NCBI GenBank assembly: GCA_017395685.1
Contig: JAFQOD010000004.1
Span: forward strand, 62,001 to 126,000
DNA from: Clostridia bacterium
Lineage (GTDB): Bacteria; Bacillota; Clostridia; Christensenellales; Aristaeellaceae
Direction: 5' to 3'
DNA length: 64,000 nt
Part shown: piece after piece, positions 54,856 to 64,000 of the stretch
How positions within the stretch are numbered: the stretch's first letter is position 1
Layout: each line of letters opens with the position of its first letter
Program-made: the position numbers and the translations under genes
The notes under the pieces: generated by a model
What the model saw: only the letters and a program-made list of their open reading frames with translations
The model's database searches: none
What the model was told of the DNA's origin: nothing

Positions 54856-56313
54856 ATGAAACTGGTATACGACATCGCTGATAAGCCGCCGATCAAAAAG
54901 AATTTGATCTTCGCGCTGCAGCAGCTGCTGGCCATCATGGCTGCCACCCTGCTGGTGCCTGTGTTAGTAGACGGAACCGGCGCCTACATGAGCCAGCCGG
55001 CAGCCCTGTGTGGCGCAGGCTTTGGTACGCTGTTTTACATCTTTGTGACCAAGAAAAAGAGCCCCGTATTCCTGGGTAGCTCCTTCGCTTTCATCGCTCC
55101 CCTGTGTGGCGCTGTGGCCTTTGGCTTCCTGGGCATCTTTCTAGGCGCTGTGTTTGCAGGCCTTGTGTATGTGCTGCTGGCCGTGATCGTTAAGTTCACA
55201 GGCTCCAAGTGGATCAATAAGCTGATGCCCCCCGTGGTCATCGGCCCCACCGTTGCCCTGATCGGCCTTTCCCTGTGCGGCAGTGCCGTCAACAATATTG
55301 CCAATCTGAATGGCAACGCAACCATTCTGAACATTGCTGGCTTTGCCGGCGGCGAACTGAATGTTACTGCGCTGCTCAATGGCGCTGTTACCTATGAAGG
55401 CGTCACCAATATCAGCAAAAACTTCTACAGCCTGTGGCATATTCTGATTGCCATCGTTGCTTTCTTTATCACCGTCTATGCCTCCACCAAGGGCAGCAAG
55501 GGAATGAAGCTGATCCCCTTTGTGATCGGTATCGTCAGCGCCTATGTGATCGCTCTGGTGATGACCCTGATTGGTAACGCCACTGGCTACGATGCCATCA
55601 AGTTGGTTAATCTGAGCGCTTTCGAAAATCTGCAGCTGTTTGAATTGCCCCGCTTCAATTTCCTGGGCATGTTCGGTGCTTATGCCAACGATCCTGAGCT
55701 GCCTGCCGCAGCCAGCAAGATCGGAAGCTTTGCCGATGTGATTGAAATCTTCATGCTGTTCGCTCCTGTTGCGCTTGTTGTGCTGGCCGAACACATTGCT
55801 GACCATAAGAACCTGTCCACCATCATAAACCGCGATCTTACCCAGGAACCCGGTCTGCACCGCACCCTGATCGGTGATGGCGTTGGCTCCATAGTTGGTT
55901 CCTTCTTTGGCGGCTGCCCCAACACCACCTACGGCGAATCTGTAGGATGTGTGGCTATTACCGGTAACGCATCTGTTTCCACCATCGTGATCGCTGCCCT
56001 TTACTGCATTGTGCTTTCCTTCTTCGGCCCCTTCACCGCTTTCGTTAATTCCATTCCTTCCTGCATCACCGGCGGCGTGTGCATCGCCCTGTACGGCTTC
56101 ATCGCTGTAAGCGGCCTGAAGATGGTGCAGAAGGTGGATCTGGGGGATAACCGCAATCTGTTTGTGGTTGCAGCTATTTTGGTGCCCGGCATCGGCGGCC
56201 TGACGCTGAACCTTGGCCCCATCACCATTTCTCCTATCGCTACTGCCCTGATCCTGGGCATTCTGGTGAATGTGATTTTCAATCGCCGCAGCAAGGAAGA
56301 AAAGGCTGAATAA
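54856..56313 (+). CDS. NCS2-family uracil/xanthine permease
   Basis: A nucleobase:cation symporter of 485 aa with about 14 hydrophobic segments. Core motifs include FALQQLLAIMAATLLVPVLV near the start, PPVVIGPTVALIGLSL, EHIADHKNLSTII (Glu and His) and the substrate loop GGCPNTTYGESVG (about residue 352-364, NTTY-x-E). The NTTYGE form resembles UraA/PyrP (uracil) more than xanthine transporters. Codon use is strongly biased. The start at 54856 follows GGGGGG 8 nt upstream. Confidence 0.88.
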   Translation: MKLVYDIADKPPIKKNLIFALQQLLAIMAATLLVPVLVDGTGAYMSQPAALCGAGFGTLFYIFVTKKKSPVFLGSSFAFIAPLCGAVAFGFLGIFLGAVFAGLVYVLLAVIVKFTGSKWINKLMPPVVIGPTVALIGLSLCGSAVNNIANLNGNATILNIAGFAGGELNVTALLNGAVTYEGVTNISKNFYSLWHILIAIVAFFITVYASTKGSKGMKLIPFVIGIVSAYVIALVMTLIGNATGYDAIKLVNLSAFENLQLFELPRFNFLGMFGAYANDPELPAAASKIGSFADVIEIFMLFAPVALVVLAEHIADHKNLSTIINRDLTQEPGLHRTLIGDGVGSIVGSFFGGCPNTTYGESVGCVAITGNASVSTIVIAALYCIVLSFFGPFTAFVNSIPSCITGGVCIALYGFIAVSGLKMVQKVDLGDNRNLFVVAAILVPGIGGLTLNLGPITISPIATALILGILVNVIFNRRSKEEKAE

Positions 56314-56347
56314 CCTGAAAAAAGTTCAGAAAAGCTTGCAATAACTA

Positions 56348-56376
56348 TTTACAAACCACGCCTTTCATGCTACAAT
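56348..56376 (+). promoter_or_regulatory. rpsO promoter
   Basis: TTTACA (56348-56353), 17 bp, TACAAT (56371-56376). The promoter spacer and -10 lie within the loop region of a 10-bp inverted repeat (next entry). Confidence 0.75.
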
Positions 56377-56393
56377 GATAGGCGTGGTTTTTA
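56354..56393. repeat. 10-bp inverted repeat across the rpsO promoter
   Basis: AACCACGCCT (56354-56363) and AGGCGTGGTT (56380-56389) are exact reverse complements 16 nt apart, followed by TTTT. Read as RNA from the permease gene it can serve as a terminator; as DNA it encloses the -10 of rpsO and could be an operator. Confidence 0.6.
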
Positions 56394-56488
56394 GAACCAT
56401 TTCCCCGGGCTGGCGATACTCCAACGCATGCCTGAGGATATGGCGATTGAAGCAGGGGCGGCCACACCCCAAGAAGGAGGAAAACTCA

Positions 56489-56752
56489 ATGGATAAGCAA
56501 CTCAAGGCCCAGATCATGGAAACCTATGCCCGTCACGAAGGCGACACCGGTTCCCCCGAAGTACAGGTGGCTCTGCTTACTCAGCGGATCAACCATCTGA
56601 ACGAGCATCTCAAGCTCAACAAGAAGGACCATCATTCCCGTCGCGGCCTGCTGCTGATGGTTGGTCAGCGTCGTGGCCTGCTGGACTATCTGAAGAAGAC
56701 CGATATCGAACGGTATCGTGAACTGATTGCCAAGCTGGGTCTGCGTAAGTAA
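56489..56752 (+). CDS. rpsO: 30S ribosomal protein S15
   Basis: [30 protein letters not shown]..., 87 residues, with the S15 signature [29 protein letters not shown]. The ATG at 56489 follows AAGGAGG and matches the family start; a longer in-frame ORF includes the promoter. S15 binds 16S rRNA early in 30S assembly and often represses its own translation; the 110-nt leader could hold such a site. Confidence 0.97.
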   Translation: MDKQLKAQIMETYARHEGDTGSPEVQVALLTQRINHLNEHLKLNKKDHHSRRGLLLMVGQRRGLLDYLKKTDIERYRELIAKLGLRK

Positions 56753-56762
56753 TGCGCATGGG

Positions 56763-56799
56763 GCTATCGGCTGGAAAATTTTCAGCCGATAGCTTTTTG
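56763..56799 (+). terminator. Hairpin between rpsO and pnp
   Basis: GCTATCGGCTG (56763-56773) pairs with CAGCCGATAGC (56783-56793), followed by TTTTTG. It can terminate rpsO transcripts or, as in other bacteria, be a processing site upstream of pnp. Confidence 0.85.
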
Positions 56800-56858
56800 T
56801 TTCTTCCTATCAGCAGGGGCTGATGGGAAAGTGAGAGTGTGTGAGGAGAAGAAGAAAA

Positions 56859-59018
56859 ATGGAATTCAAGTCTTATTCTATGGAATTTGCCGGCCGTACC
56901 CTGACCCTGGAATTCGGCAAATATGCTCAGCAGGCTGGCGGCTCTGCCGTGGTCCGCTATGGCGATACCGTGGTGCTGGTAAATGCTACCGCATCGGACA
57001 AGCCCCGTGATGGCGTGGATTTCTTCCCCCTGACCGTGGACTTTGAAGAAAAGCAATATGCCGTCGGCAAGATCCCCGGCGGTTTCATCAAGCGGGAAGG
57101 CCGCCCCACCGAAAAGGCGACCCTGACCTGCCGTCTGATCGACCGTCCTCTGCGCCCCCTGTTCCCCAAGGGCCTGCGTAATGATGTTCAGGTTGTGGCC
57201 CAGACCCTGTCTGTGGATCCCAACACCCCCCCGGAATTCCCCGCAATGCTGGGCTCTTCCATCGCCCTGATGATCAGCAACATTCCCTGGGGCGGCCCCA
57301 CTGCCGCTGTTGTGGTTGGCCGCGTCAATGGTCAGCTGGTCATTAACCCCGATGAAGAACTGGCCACCAAATCCGATATGCATGTGACCGTGGCCGGCAC
57401 CAAGGATGCCATCATGATGGTAGAAGCCGGTGCCAATGAAGTCAGCGAAGACGCTATGATGGACGCCATCCTCTTCGCCCACGAAAGCATCAAGGAGCTG
57501 GTTGCCTTCCAGGAAATGATCACTGCCGAAATCGGCAAGGAAAAGAGCGAATTCCCCCTGGTACTCACCGGCGATGATATCAAGGCCGCTGTCCGGGAAT
57601 ACGCCTATGAAAAGAGCCAGTATGTATTCTCCACTTACGTGCGCAAGGAACGCCAGGCCCGTGAAGCGGAAGTATCCGCCGATGTGGCTGCTCACTTTGC
57701 TGATATCTTCCCCGGCCGGGAAAGCGAAGTGGCCGACGCCCTGTACTACCTGAACAAGGAAGTTATGCGCCGCAAGATCCTGGATGAAGGCATCCGTCCT
57801 GACGGCCGCAAGGTAGAAGAAGTTCGCCCCATCTGGTGCGAAGTGGGTGTGCTGCCCCGCACCCATGGCAGCGCCGTATTCACCCGCGGCGAAACCCAGG
57901 CCCTGACCATCACCACCCTGGGCATGGTTTCCGAAGCCCAGCAGCTGGATGGCCTCTCCAATGAAGAGAGCAAGCGCTACATGCACCAGTATAATATGCC
58001 CTCTTATGCCACCGGTGAAGCTGGCCGTCTCCGCAGCCCCAACCGCCGCGAAATCGGCCACGGCGCCCTGGCAGAACGCGCTCTGGTGCCTGTGATCCCC
58101 TCCGAAGCTGAATTCCCCTATGCTCTGCGCCTGGTTTCTGAAATCATGGGCAGCAACGGCTCCTCTTCCATGGCTTCCGTGTGCGGCAGCACCCTGAGCC
58201 TGATGGATGCTGGTGTTCCCATCCATGCCCCCGTTGCCGGTGTGGCCATGGGCCTGATCCAGGATGCCGAAACCGGCAAGATCGAAGTGCTCACCGATAT
58301 CCAGGGCCTGGAAGACTTCCTGGGCGATATGGACTTTAAGGTGGCCGGTACCATGAACGGCATCACCGCTATCCAGATGGATATCAAGATCAAGGGCATC
58401 AACCGCGAAATCCTCTCCCGCGCCCTCAATCAGGCGCTGAAGGGCCGTCTGCATATTCTGGGCATCATGCTGGAAACCATCGGTCGTCCCCGGGAGAATC
58501 TTTCCAAGTACGCCCCCAAGATCATCAACTTCACCATCAATCCTGATAAGATCCGCGAAGTGATCGGGCCTGGCGGCAAGATGATCAACAAGATCATTGC
58601 CGAAACCGGTGTGAAGATTGATATCGAAGATGATGGCCGCGTATTCATCTCCACCCCCGATCAGGCTGCGGCTGACAAGGCCAAGTCCATCATCCTGGGC
58701 ATTGCCAAGGATATCGAAGTGGGCGATGTATTCCAGGGCAAGGTTGTGCGTATCATGAATTTCGGCGCCTTCGTGGAACTGGTTGGCGGCAAAGATGGCA
58801 TGATCCACATTTCCAAGCTGGATAACAAGCGGGTTGAAAAGGTAGAAGATGTGGTGAATATCGGCGATGAACTGGAAGTAAAGGTTCATGAAATCGATTC
58901 TCAGGGCCGCATCAATCTGATCCGTAACGATATCGTATACGAAAACACCAATTTCAGCCGTCCTGCCGGCGGGCGTCCGCCTCGCCGTGATGGCCGTCCT
59001 GAACGCAGAGATTCATAA
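56859..59018 (+). CDS. pnp: Polyribonucleotide nucleotidyltransferase (PNPase)
   Basis: A 3'-5' phosphorolytic exoribonuclease, part of RNA decay complexes. Its 719 residues comprise two RNase PH domains (first about 10-220, second about 310-540, with [18 protein letters not shown] and the [15 protein letters not shown] [23 protein letters not shown]), an alpha-helical linker, a KH domain ([20 protein letters not shown]) and an S1 domain ([31 protein letters not shown]). The ATG at 56859 follows GAGGAGAAG; a GTG at 56841 is less likely. Confidence 0.97.
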   Translation: MEFKSYSMEFAGRTLTLEFGKYAQQAGGSAVVRYGDTVVLVNATASDKPRDGVDFFPLTVDFEEKQYAVGKIPGGFIKREGRPTEKATLTCRLIDRPLRPLFPKGLRNDVQVVAQTLSVDPNTPPEFPAMLGSSIALMISNIPWGGPTAAVVVGRVNGQLVINPDEELATKSDMHVTVAGTKDAIMMVEAGANEVSEDAMMDAILFAHESIKELVAFQEMITAEIGKEKSEFPLVLTGDDIKAAVREYAYEKSQYVFSTYVRKERQAREAEVSADVAAHFADIFPGRESEVADALYYLNKEVMRRKILDEGIRPDGRKVEEVRPIWCEVGVLPRTHGSAVFTRGETQALTITTLGMVSEAQQLDGLSNEESKRYMHQYNMPSYATGEAGRLRSPNRREIGHGALAERALVPVIPSEAEFPYALRLVSEIMGSNGSSSMASVCGSTLSLMDAGVPIHAPVAGVAMGLIQDAETGKIEVLTDIQGLEDFLGDMDFKVAGTMNGITAIQMDIKIKGINREILSRALNQALKGRLHILGIMLETIGRPRENLSKYAPKIINFTINPDKIREVIGPGGKMINKIIAETGVKIDIEDDGRVFISTPDQAAADKAKSIILGIAKDIEVGDVFQGKVVRIMNFGAFVELVGGKDGMIHISKLDNKRVEKVEDVVNIGDELEVKVHEIDSQGRINLIRNDIVYENTNFSRPAGGRPPRRDGRPERRDS

Positions 59019-59029
59019 AATTAGGCGAA

Positions 59030-59065
59030 AAGGGGGAAGCTAATACAGTTTCCCCCTTCTTTTCA
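59030..59065 (+). terminator. Intrinsic terminator after pnp
   Basis: AAGGGGGAA (59030-59038) pairs with TTCCCCCTT (59050-59058), followed by CTTTTC. It lies just before the ribosome site of the M16 peptidase gene, so read-through may be regulated. Confidence 0.75.
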
Positions 59066-59083
59066 AATGTAAGGAGTTTTTCA

Positions 59084-60328
59084 ATGGAAAAATATGTGCT
59101 GAAGAATGGGCTGACTATTCTTGTGGAGCCGATGCCTTATCTGCGCTCTGCGTCCATCGGCGTATGGGTGAAGGCAGGATCCATGCTGGAAAAACCAGAA
59201 GAAAATGGCCTTTCTCATTTTATGGAGCACATGGCCTTCAAGGGCACCTTCAAGCGCAGTGCCCGGCAGATTGCCGAGGAAATGGATGCAGTGGGGGGCC
59301 ATCTCAATGCCTCTACCAGCCGCCTCTGCACCAATTATTATGCCAAGGTGATTGATGAGGATTTGCCTCTGGCAGCGGATATTCTTTCCGATATCGTATG
59401 CAATCCTGCGCTTGATCCGGAGGAAACGCAAAAGGAGCGGGGCGTAATTCTGGAAGAGATCGCCATGGTAGAGGATTCACCGGAGGAAGTGGTATACGAT
59501 GTGCTGGCAGAGGCCGTCTTTGGCGATCAGCCCCTTGGGCAGACCATTTTAGGCCCGGCAGAGAAGATTGCCGCTTATACCCCGGATGACCTCAGGGCCT
59601 TCAGAAAACGCCACTACGGCCCTGAAAATGCCGTTGTTGCCGTTGCCGGCAATGTACAAGCAGATCAGGTGCGGGAATTGATGGAAGAAAAATTCAGTGG
59701 CTGGGAGGGGGCGAAGGGCCATGAATTTCCCATGAGCACCGCCATCGATGTGCCCCGGAAGCTGGCCAGGGATAAGGATACCGAACAGGTGCACCTGTGC
59801 CTTTCCTTCCGCGGAACCCAGATGGGCAGCCCGGAAATTTATCCTGCCGCAGTGCTCAACAGCATCCTGGGCGGCGGAATGTCCTCCCGGCTGTTCCAAA
59901 AAATCCGGGAAGAATTGGGCATGGCTTATTCGGTATATTCCGGGCCCTCCAATTATCCCCACTGCGGGGAATTCACCATCTATGCCGCCACATCCCCCAA
60001 GCATGCCAAAACGGTGCTGGAACAGATTGATATTGAGCTTGGCAAGCTATTGGATCAAGGGGTATCGGAAAAGGAATTCACCCAGGCCAAAGCCCAGCTG
60101 AAGGGCAGTTTTATTCTGGGCCTGGAAAGCGCCTATAACCGGATGAGCGCCCTGGGGCACAATCAGATTTTGCTGGGCCGTGTAATCCCTCCGGAGGATA
60201 CCATTGCAGCCATTGAAAAAGTGAGCATGGAGGATGTGCGCCAAACCGCACACCGTATTCTGACCGGCCCTAGGGCATATGCTGTGGTAGGGAAAAGGGC
60301 GGAAAAATATCTGCAGTATATGAAATAA
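59084..60328 (+). CDS. M16 family zinc peptidase (processing-peptidase-like), 414 aa
   Basis: The inverted zinc motif HFMEHMAFKGT (HxxEH, residues 45-49) with a downstream Glu (about residue 122-126, EEIAMVEDSPEE) identifies the pitrilysin/MPP family. Residues 1-220 form the catalytic half and 225-410 the inactive half (SSRLFQKIREELGMAYSVYS, the typical arginine-tyrosine pair). No signal peptide is present. The family member next to pnp in Firmicutes (MlpA/YmxG-like) is of uncertain substrate. Own ribosome site (AAGGAG). Confidence 0.92.
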   Translation: MEKYVLKNGLTILVEPMPYLRSASIGVWVKAGSMLEKPEENGLSHFMEHMAFKGTFKRSARQIAEEMDAVGGHLNASTSRLCTNYYAKVIDEDLPLAADILSDIVCNPALDPEETQKERGVILEEIAMVEDSPEEVVYDVLAEAVFGDQPLGQTILGPAEKIAAYTPDDLRAFRKRHYGPENAVVAVAGNVQADQVRELMEEKFSGWEGAKGHEFPMSTAIDVPRKLARDKDTEQVHLCLSFRGTQMGSPEIYPAAVLNSILGGGMSSRLFQKIREELGMAYSVYSGPSNYPHCGEFTIYAATSPKHAKTVLEQIDIELGKLLDQGVSEKEFTQAKAQLKGSFILGLESAYNRMSALGHNQILLGRVIPPEDTIAAIEKVSMEDVRQTAHRILTGPRAYAVVGKRAEKYLQYMK

Positions 60329-60348
60329 AAAGTAATGAGCAAAATAAT

Positions 60349-60376
60349 GGGCAGAGAGAAAAATCTGCCCTTTTTT
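60349..60376 (+). terminator. Intrinsic terminator after the M16 peptidase gene
   Basis: GGGCAGA (60349-60355) pairs with TCTGCCC (60364-60370), followed by TTTTTT. Confidence 0.9.
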
Positions 60377-60476
60377 ATTGCATCAATTCATTCCAGGTGT
60401 TACAAAACATGGATTAATTTGGGAGAAAAATTTATAATTATGTGAAGCCATCCTTAAATTTTGCCGTTCAATTGAA

Positions 60477-60506
60477 TTGACATTTCATGTATGATAGAAT
60501 TAAAAT
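60477..60506 (+). promoter_or_regulatory. Promoter of the CxxC-repeat protein gene
   Basis: TTGACA (60477-60482), 18 bp, TAAAAT (60501-60506), about 55 bp before the start codon. Confidence 0.7.
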
Positions 60507-60561
60507 ATCCGAAAATGTATCCATGCATTTTCATAATAGATTTTGAAGGGAAGCGGGAAAA

Positions 60562-63393
60562 TTGAAGGAAATGGTACGTCATTTTCTCTGTCTTGTACTG
60601 TGCATGATGATGGCATGCTCGCTGATTGCTGTGCCTGCGCTGGCTGAAGAAACCTGCGTGCATGATTATGAAGGCAGTGAAACCATTCTGAAAGAGGCGA
60701 CCTGCACTCTTAACGGCATTGCCATGCGGATTTGTAAATTGTGCGGCAACAAGGAATTCCATTCCGTTCCCGCCTCCCATCGCTATCATGAGGAAGCGGA
60801 TCTGATTGAAGAACCTGGCTGCGAAACCGAAGGCGCCGAATATCGTTATTGCATCGAATGCAATCCCGAGAAGCAGAATGATGCAGAAGGCGTTCAGAAA
60901 ACGGTGCTGGCTGCCCGGCACGAAATGTGCGACGAGGTGGATTATCTGCCTGCCGATTGCGTCAATCCCGGCCGTTTTGTCCACATCTGTAATCGGTGCG
61001 ATGAAGTGGAAATCCTGGACATCAATGAAGATGAGCCCGCCCTCGGCCATCAGGAAACGGTGAAGGAAGAAGCTGCCACCTGTGAAAACGGCGGAAAAAA
61101 GATCGTATATTGCAAAATTTGCAATGCAATTTTGTCCGAGGAAGCCTTGGAAGAGGCCCCTGCCCTTGGCCATGCGATTAATGAAGCGGAGCCTGTGGTG
61201 ATTCTGGCCCCCACCTGTGATGAGGCGGGTTATTCTGCTTATGTATGCCAGCAGTATGCAAGCTGCGGCTATGTTTTCGAAGAAACCAAGGCAGAGATTG
61301 CTGCTTTGGGCCATCAGGGCGTCATCGTTCCCGAAATCGAAGCCACCTGCAAGGCGGATGGCAAGGGCAGCAAGGTTTGCGATGTATGCGGCGTTGTGCT
61401 GGAAGAAAATGTTGTGCTTCCTGCCGCTGAGGTTGCATGCACGGAAAAAGAAGTGATCCTGCGTCAGCCCACCTGCGAAGCCGTTGGGATCGTTAAGGTT
61501 GTCTGCGAAGTTTGCGAAAAGGATCTTCGGTATCAGCTGCTGCCTGTAAAGCATCTGGCAGGGGAAATGGTAACGAAGGAAGCGGCCACCTGTATTGCCA
61601 ATGGGGTTGGTGAATATTATTGCGTTCAGTGCAATGCACTGCTTGATACCGTGGTAATCGAATCTGCCGGCCATCAGTATGGCGTGATCCCCGTGCTTAC
61701 GGAAGATTGTGAGGAAGGTATCCGGGCAACGCTGGTATGCGATATCTGCCAGGATACGAAGCAGGCTGCCATCGATCTTTCCCAGGTCTGTGAGGAGCAT
61801 ACCCTTTCCTACAGTTATGAAATGCCTACCTGCGTGCTGCCCGGTCATCTGGTTATCAAGTGCCAGGTATGTGATATTCCTGCCGTGAAGATTCCCTTTG
61901 AGGATGATGCCGCCAATGGCCATGTATATGGCGAGGATCGTGAAATTTTGCTTCAGCCCACCTGCACTCAGCCCGGCGAAGCTGCCTACCGCTGCCTGAT
62001 CTGCCAGCAGAACGGGGAAATTGCCGCCGTTCCCGCCCTGGGTCACAGCAGTGACTGGAAGATCGTTCAGATGTCTACCTGCCTGGAAGAAGGCCTGGCC
62101 TGTGAATATTGCGTGGTTTGCGGTGAGGTGCTGAAGGAAAATGTGACTGTGCCCGTACTGGAAAAGTGCGAGGATCTGACCATTCAGGCGCTGCTTCCTG
62201 TCAGCTGCACCGAGCATGGTGTAGAACTGCATACCTGCAATGTATGCGGCGCTCAGGAATATGTGATCGTCCCTGCTGCTCATGTGCCCGCTGAAGCGGC
62301 GCTGGTGGTGGATTCCACCTGCACGGCGGAAGGCAAGAATGCCATCTACTGCAGCCGGTGCGGCGTATTGATCCAGGAAGAAATCATCCCCTGCAAGGAT
62401 CATACCTATCATGAAACTGCTGATTATACCACTCAGGCTGCCTGCGAAGCGGATGGAATGGAATACTTCGCCTGCACGGTCTGCAATCCTGAATGCGATC
62501 TGGAAAAGGCGGATGTGGTTGCCCGAAAGATCAGCGATGCCCTTGGCCATTCCTTCGGGGAAGAAGTGAAGCATCTTCCCGCCACCTGTGTGGATGCCGG
62601 CCGTGATGTAAAGGAATGCACTGTTTGCGGTGCCGTGGATGTAGTATCTCTGTATCGGGACGAACCTGCCCTGGGCCATGTGCCTGCATATCGTACTGAA
62701 GAAGCCAACTGCACCCTGCCCACCATGCTGATCACTTCCTGCACCCGCTGCGGCCGGGATGTGGAAGCGGTGGTCATTGAAATTGAGGGCCAGGAAAATA
62801 AGGCCCTGGGCCATGTGCCTGCGGAAGAATGGGTGCTGGTCCGTGAAGCCAGCTGCCAGATTGCCGGTGAAGAAAAGCTGGAATGCGTCACCTGCGGCGA
62901 TGTAATTGCTACCCGTGAAATTCCTGTTTGCCAGCATAAACGGATTGATACGCTGGTGCTGGTAGAAGAAGATTGCGGCCTTGGACGCAATATGATCGTG
63001 ATGACCGAATGCGAATACTGCAAGATGGATATGAATCTTCGCATTGAGCCCTTTGCCCATGAATTTGATCCTGTAAATGCCATCCTGACCAAGGAAAACA
63101 GCTGCACCCAGGAGGGCGAAGTGATCAATGTATGCTCCATCTGCGGTGCGGAGGAAGTGGAAGTGCTGCCCAGGATGCAGCATGTCAGCGCCAGCTCTCA
63201 GGGAATTGCTCCTGTGGTAATCAATGCTGATTGCGAGCATGGCGATCGGGTGATGGATGTGTGCGTTCTCTGCCAGGAAGTGCTCAGCATCGTTCCGGTG
63301 GAAGGCAACGATACGGATGGACATCGGTACGATGTCTATGATCCCGATCTGGAAGCAATGGTTTGCATCTATTGCCATAAGGTGGCGCCCTGA
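60562..63393 (+). CDS. Secreted Cys-rich repeat protein with about twenty CxxC units, 943 aa
   Basis: A signal peptide (MVRHFLCLVLCMMMACSLIAVPALAEE) is followed, throughout the protein, by repeats of roughly 40-45 residues. Each has a leading 'E.TC...G......C..CG' and a trailing 'PALGH' (for example KEATCTLNGIAMRICKLCG, EATCKADGKGSKVCDVCG, EASCQIAGEEKLECVTCGD). Each unit has three cysteines and often a His, so it could bind zinc or form disulfides. Similar 'ATC..PG...C..CG....ALGH' repeats occur in surface proteins of Clostridia. No catalytic domain or LPXTG anchor is seen. The TTG start at 60562 is preferred, behind GAAGGGAAG; ATG 60571 is possible. A coiled-coil gene follows 49 nt downstream. 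Confidence 0.78.
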   Translation: MKEMVRHFLCLVLCMMMACSLIAVPALAEETCVHDYEGSETILKEATCTLNGIAMRICKLCGNKEFHSVPASHRYHEEADLIEEPGCETEGAEYRYCIECNPEKQNDAEGVQKTVLAARHEMCDEVDYLPADCVNPGRFVHICNRCDEVEILDINEDEPALGHQETVKEEAATCENGGKKIVYCKICNAILSEEALEEAPALGHAINEAEPVVILAPTCDEAGYSAYVCQQYASCGYVFEETKAEIAALGHQGVIVPEIEATCKADGKGSKVCDVCGVVLEENVVLPAAEVACTEKEVILRQPTCEAVGIVKVVCEVCEKDLRYQLLPVKHLAGEMVTKEAATCIANGVGEYYCVQCNALLDTVVIESAGHQYGVIPVLTEDCEEGIRATLVCDICQDTKQAAIDLSQVCEEHTLSYSYEMPTCVLPGHLVIKCQVCDIPAVKIPFEDDAANGHVYGEDREILLQPTCTQPGEAAYRCLICQQNGEIAAVPALGHSSDWKIVQMSTCLEEGLACEYCVVCGEVLKENVTVPVLEKCEDLTIQALLPVSCTEHGVELHTCNVCGAQEYVIVPAAHVPAEAALVVDSTCTAEGKNAIYCSRCGVLIQEEIIPCKDHTYHETADYTTQAACEADGMEYFACTVCNPECDLEKADVVARKISDALGHSFGEEVKHLPATCVDAGRDVKECTVCGAVDVVSLYRDEPALGHVPAYRTEEANCTLPTMLITSCTRCGRDVEAVVIEIEGQENKALGHVPAEEWVLVREASCQIAGEEKLECVTCGDVIATREIPVCQHKRIDTLVLVEEDCGLGRNMIVMTECEYCKMDMNLRIEPFAHEFDPVNAILTKENSCTQEGEVINVCSICGAEEVEVLPRMQHVSASSQGIAPVVINADCEHGDRVMDVCVLCQEVLSIVPVEGNDTDGHRYDVYDPDLEAMVCIYCHKVAP

Positions 63394-63442
63394 TGATTTC
63401 CTGATTCAGAACAAAGGAATGTAAGTAAGGGAGAGCGATCGC

Positions 63443-64000
63443 GTGAAAAAGCGGATTATTGTGATTGCGCTTGTTTTTCTGATTGCCATTGCCGCAATGG
63501 GGGGTATGATTCATCAGATCGGCAAGCTGAAGGCTGAAAATGCCGACCTGAACGGCCAGATGCTGCAGCTGCAGGATCAACTGGCCCTGCTGCAGAAGGA
63601 TTATGATGCAAAAGCAGCAGAATGCACGGCCCAGGCTGATCAGATTGTGGATATGCAGGAAAAGCAGACCGCCCTTCAGGGAGAGCTTGAACAATCCCAA
63701 CTGAAAAACGAAGAATATTCAAAGCAGCTTGCCTCTGTGGATCAGCAGCTGAAGAGCGTTACGGAAGAAAATCAGAAGAATCTTGTAATGCTTCAGGAAG
63801 CGGTTGAAGCCAGGGATCAGGCCCAGGCTGATCTTGCTAAGAGCAAAGCGTCTGTTTCTTTATTGGAGGAGAATGCCGCCGCATTGCAGGAAAAGATTGA
63901 TGAACTGGAGCCGGCCCTTGCCCAGGCCGAAGAGAATGCAGCCAGCGAGAGGGCAAAGCGCAATGAACTGAGCCTGAGAATCATGCAGGCTGAAAAAGAG
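63443..64000 (+). CDS. Membrane-anchored coiled-coil protein, 3'-truncated by the window edge
   Basis: A GTG start at 63443 (AAGGGAGAGCG upstream) opens a frame that runs to the end of the window without a stop (186 codons). The N-terminus, VKKRIIVIALVFLIAIAAMGGMIH, is a signal anchor. All remaining residues (from about 25) are a long heptad-rich coiled coil (LKAENADLNGQMLQLQDQLALLQKDYDAKAAE and further). It lies 49 nt after the CxxC-repeat gene, so the two may form an envelope-protein operon. The C-terminal function cannot be judged from here. Confidence 0.75.
   Translation, partial: MKKRIIVIALVFLIAIAAMGGMIHQIGKLKAENADLNGQMLQLQDQLALLQKDYDAKAAECTAQADQIVDMQEKQTALQGELEQSQLKNEEYSKQLASVDQQLKSVTEENQKNLVMLQEAVEARDQAQADLAKSKASVSLLEENAAALQEKIDELEPALAQAEENAASERAKRNELSLRIMQAEKE

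Noticed and set aside
60660..63380. Repetitive DNA as a genomic repeat array or frameshifted pseudogene
   Set aside because: A single uninterrupted frame with a signal peptide encodes regular Cys-rich units, so it is a coding repeat.

Overview
The window looks like a chromosomal segment of an anaerobic member of the Firmicutes (Bacillota), most likely class Clostridia. The basis is Gram-positive style gene content (rpmH-rnpA-yidD-yidC-jag, der-plsY, the type 2 GalT family, an IorAB/PaaK 2-oxoacid fermentation cluster), strong AGGAGG ribosome sites, consensus sigma-A promoters and many secreted proteins with short Lys-Lys signal peptides. A rumen or gut Clostridia/Christensenellales-like lineage is a guess from style only. 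No rRNA, tRNA, CRISPR array or insertion sequence was recognised. The window enters inside a cell-wall peptidase gene and leaves inside a coiled-coil protein gene.

Layout. 1-5.2 kb: end of an M15 peptidase gene, a minus-strand HTH-like regulator, and a minus-strand sigma factor/anti-sigma/SH3-protein operon. 5.2-10.1 kb: a minus-strand operon of a condensation-domain acyltransferase, a zinc-ribbon membrane protein, and asd-dapA-dapB (lysine and cell-wall diaminopimelate). 10.3-12.9 kb: a secreted RCC1/WG-repeat protein. 13-16.3 kb: radical-SAM DUF512 protein, der, plsY (minus strand). 16.4-21 kb: a carbohydrate ABC importer (binding lipoprotein and two permeases, one with an unusual extracytoplasmic coiled-coil insertion; no ATPase).

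21.1-24.5 kb is the most interesting part. A complete tyrosine recombinase is followed by a 240-bp segment bounded by perfect 20-bp inverted repeats. The segment carries an extended -10 promoter pointing at a surface-type protein with a SipW-dependent signal peptide and a beta-helix-like body, plus an oppositely oriented intrinsic terminator. I read this as a self-contained phase-variation switch for a matrix or surface protein, shown here in the ON orientation.

24.5-31.3 kb: an AP2-like zinc-ribbon protein, secA, prfB (flanked by two copies of a hairpin repeat), a DUF1461 membrane protein and tsaD. 31.5-36.7 kb: a BMP-type nucleoside-like ABC importer. 36.7-42.1 kb: TraB-like protein, galT, a TIM-barrel isomerase, a CbxX-type AAA ATPase, DUF6440 and a HAD phosphatase. 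42.4-47.8 kb: paaK-iorA-iorB-paaK-ACT, an aryl 2-oxoacid oxidation module. 47.8-60.3 kb: housekeeping genes (alr, rsmD, coaD, rpmH, rnpA, yidD, yidC, jag, a uracil permease with an attenuator-like leader, rpsO, pnp, an M16 peptidase). 60.5-64 kb: a large secreted CxxC-repeat protein and the start of a membrane-anchored coiled-coil protein.
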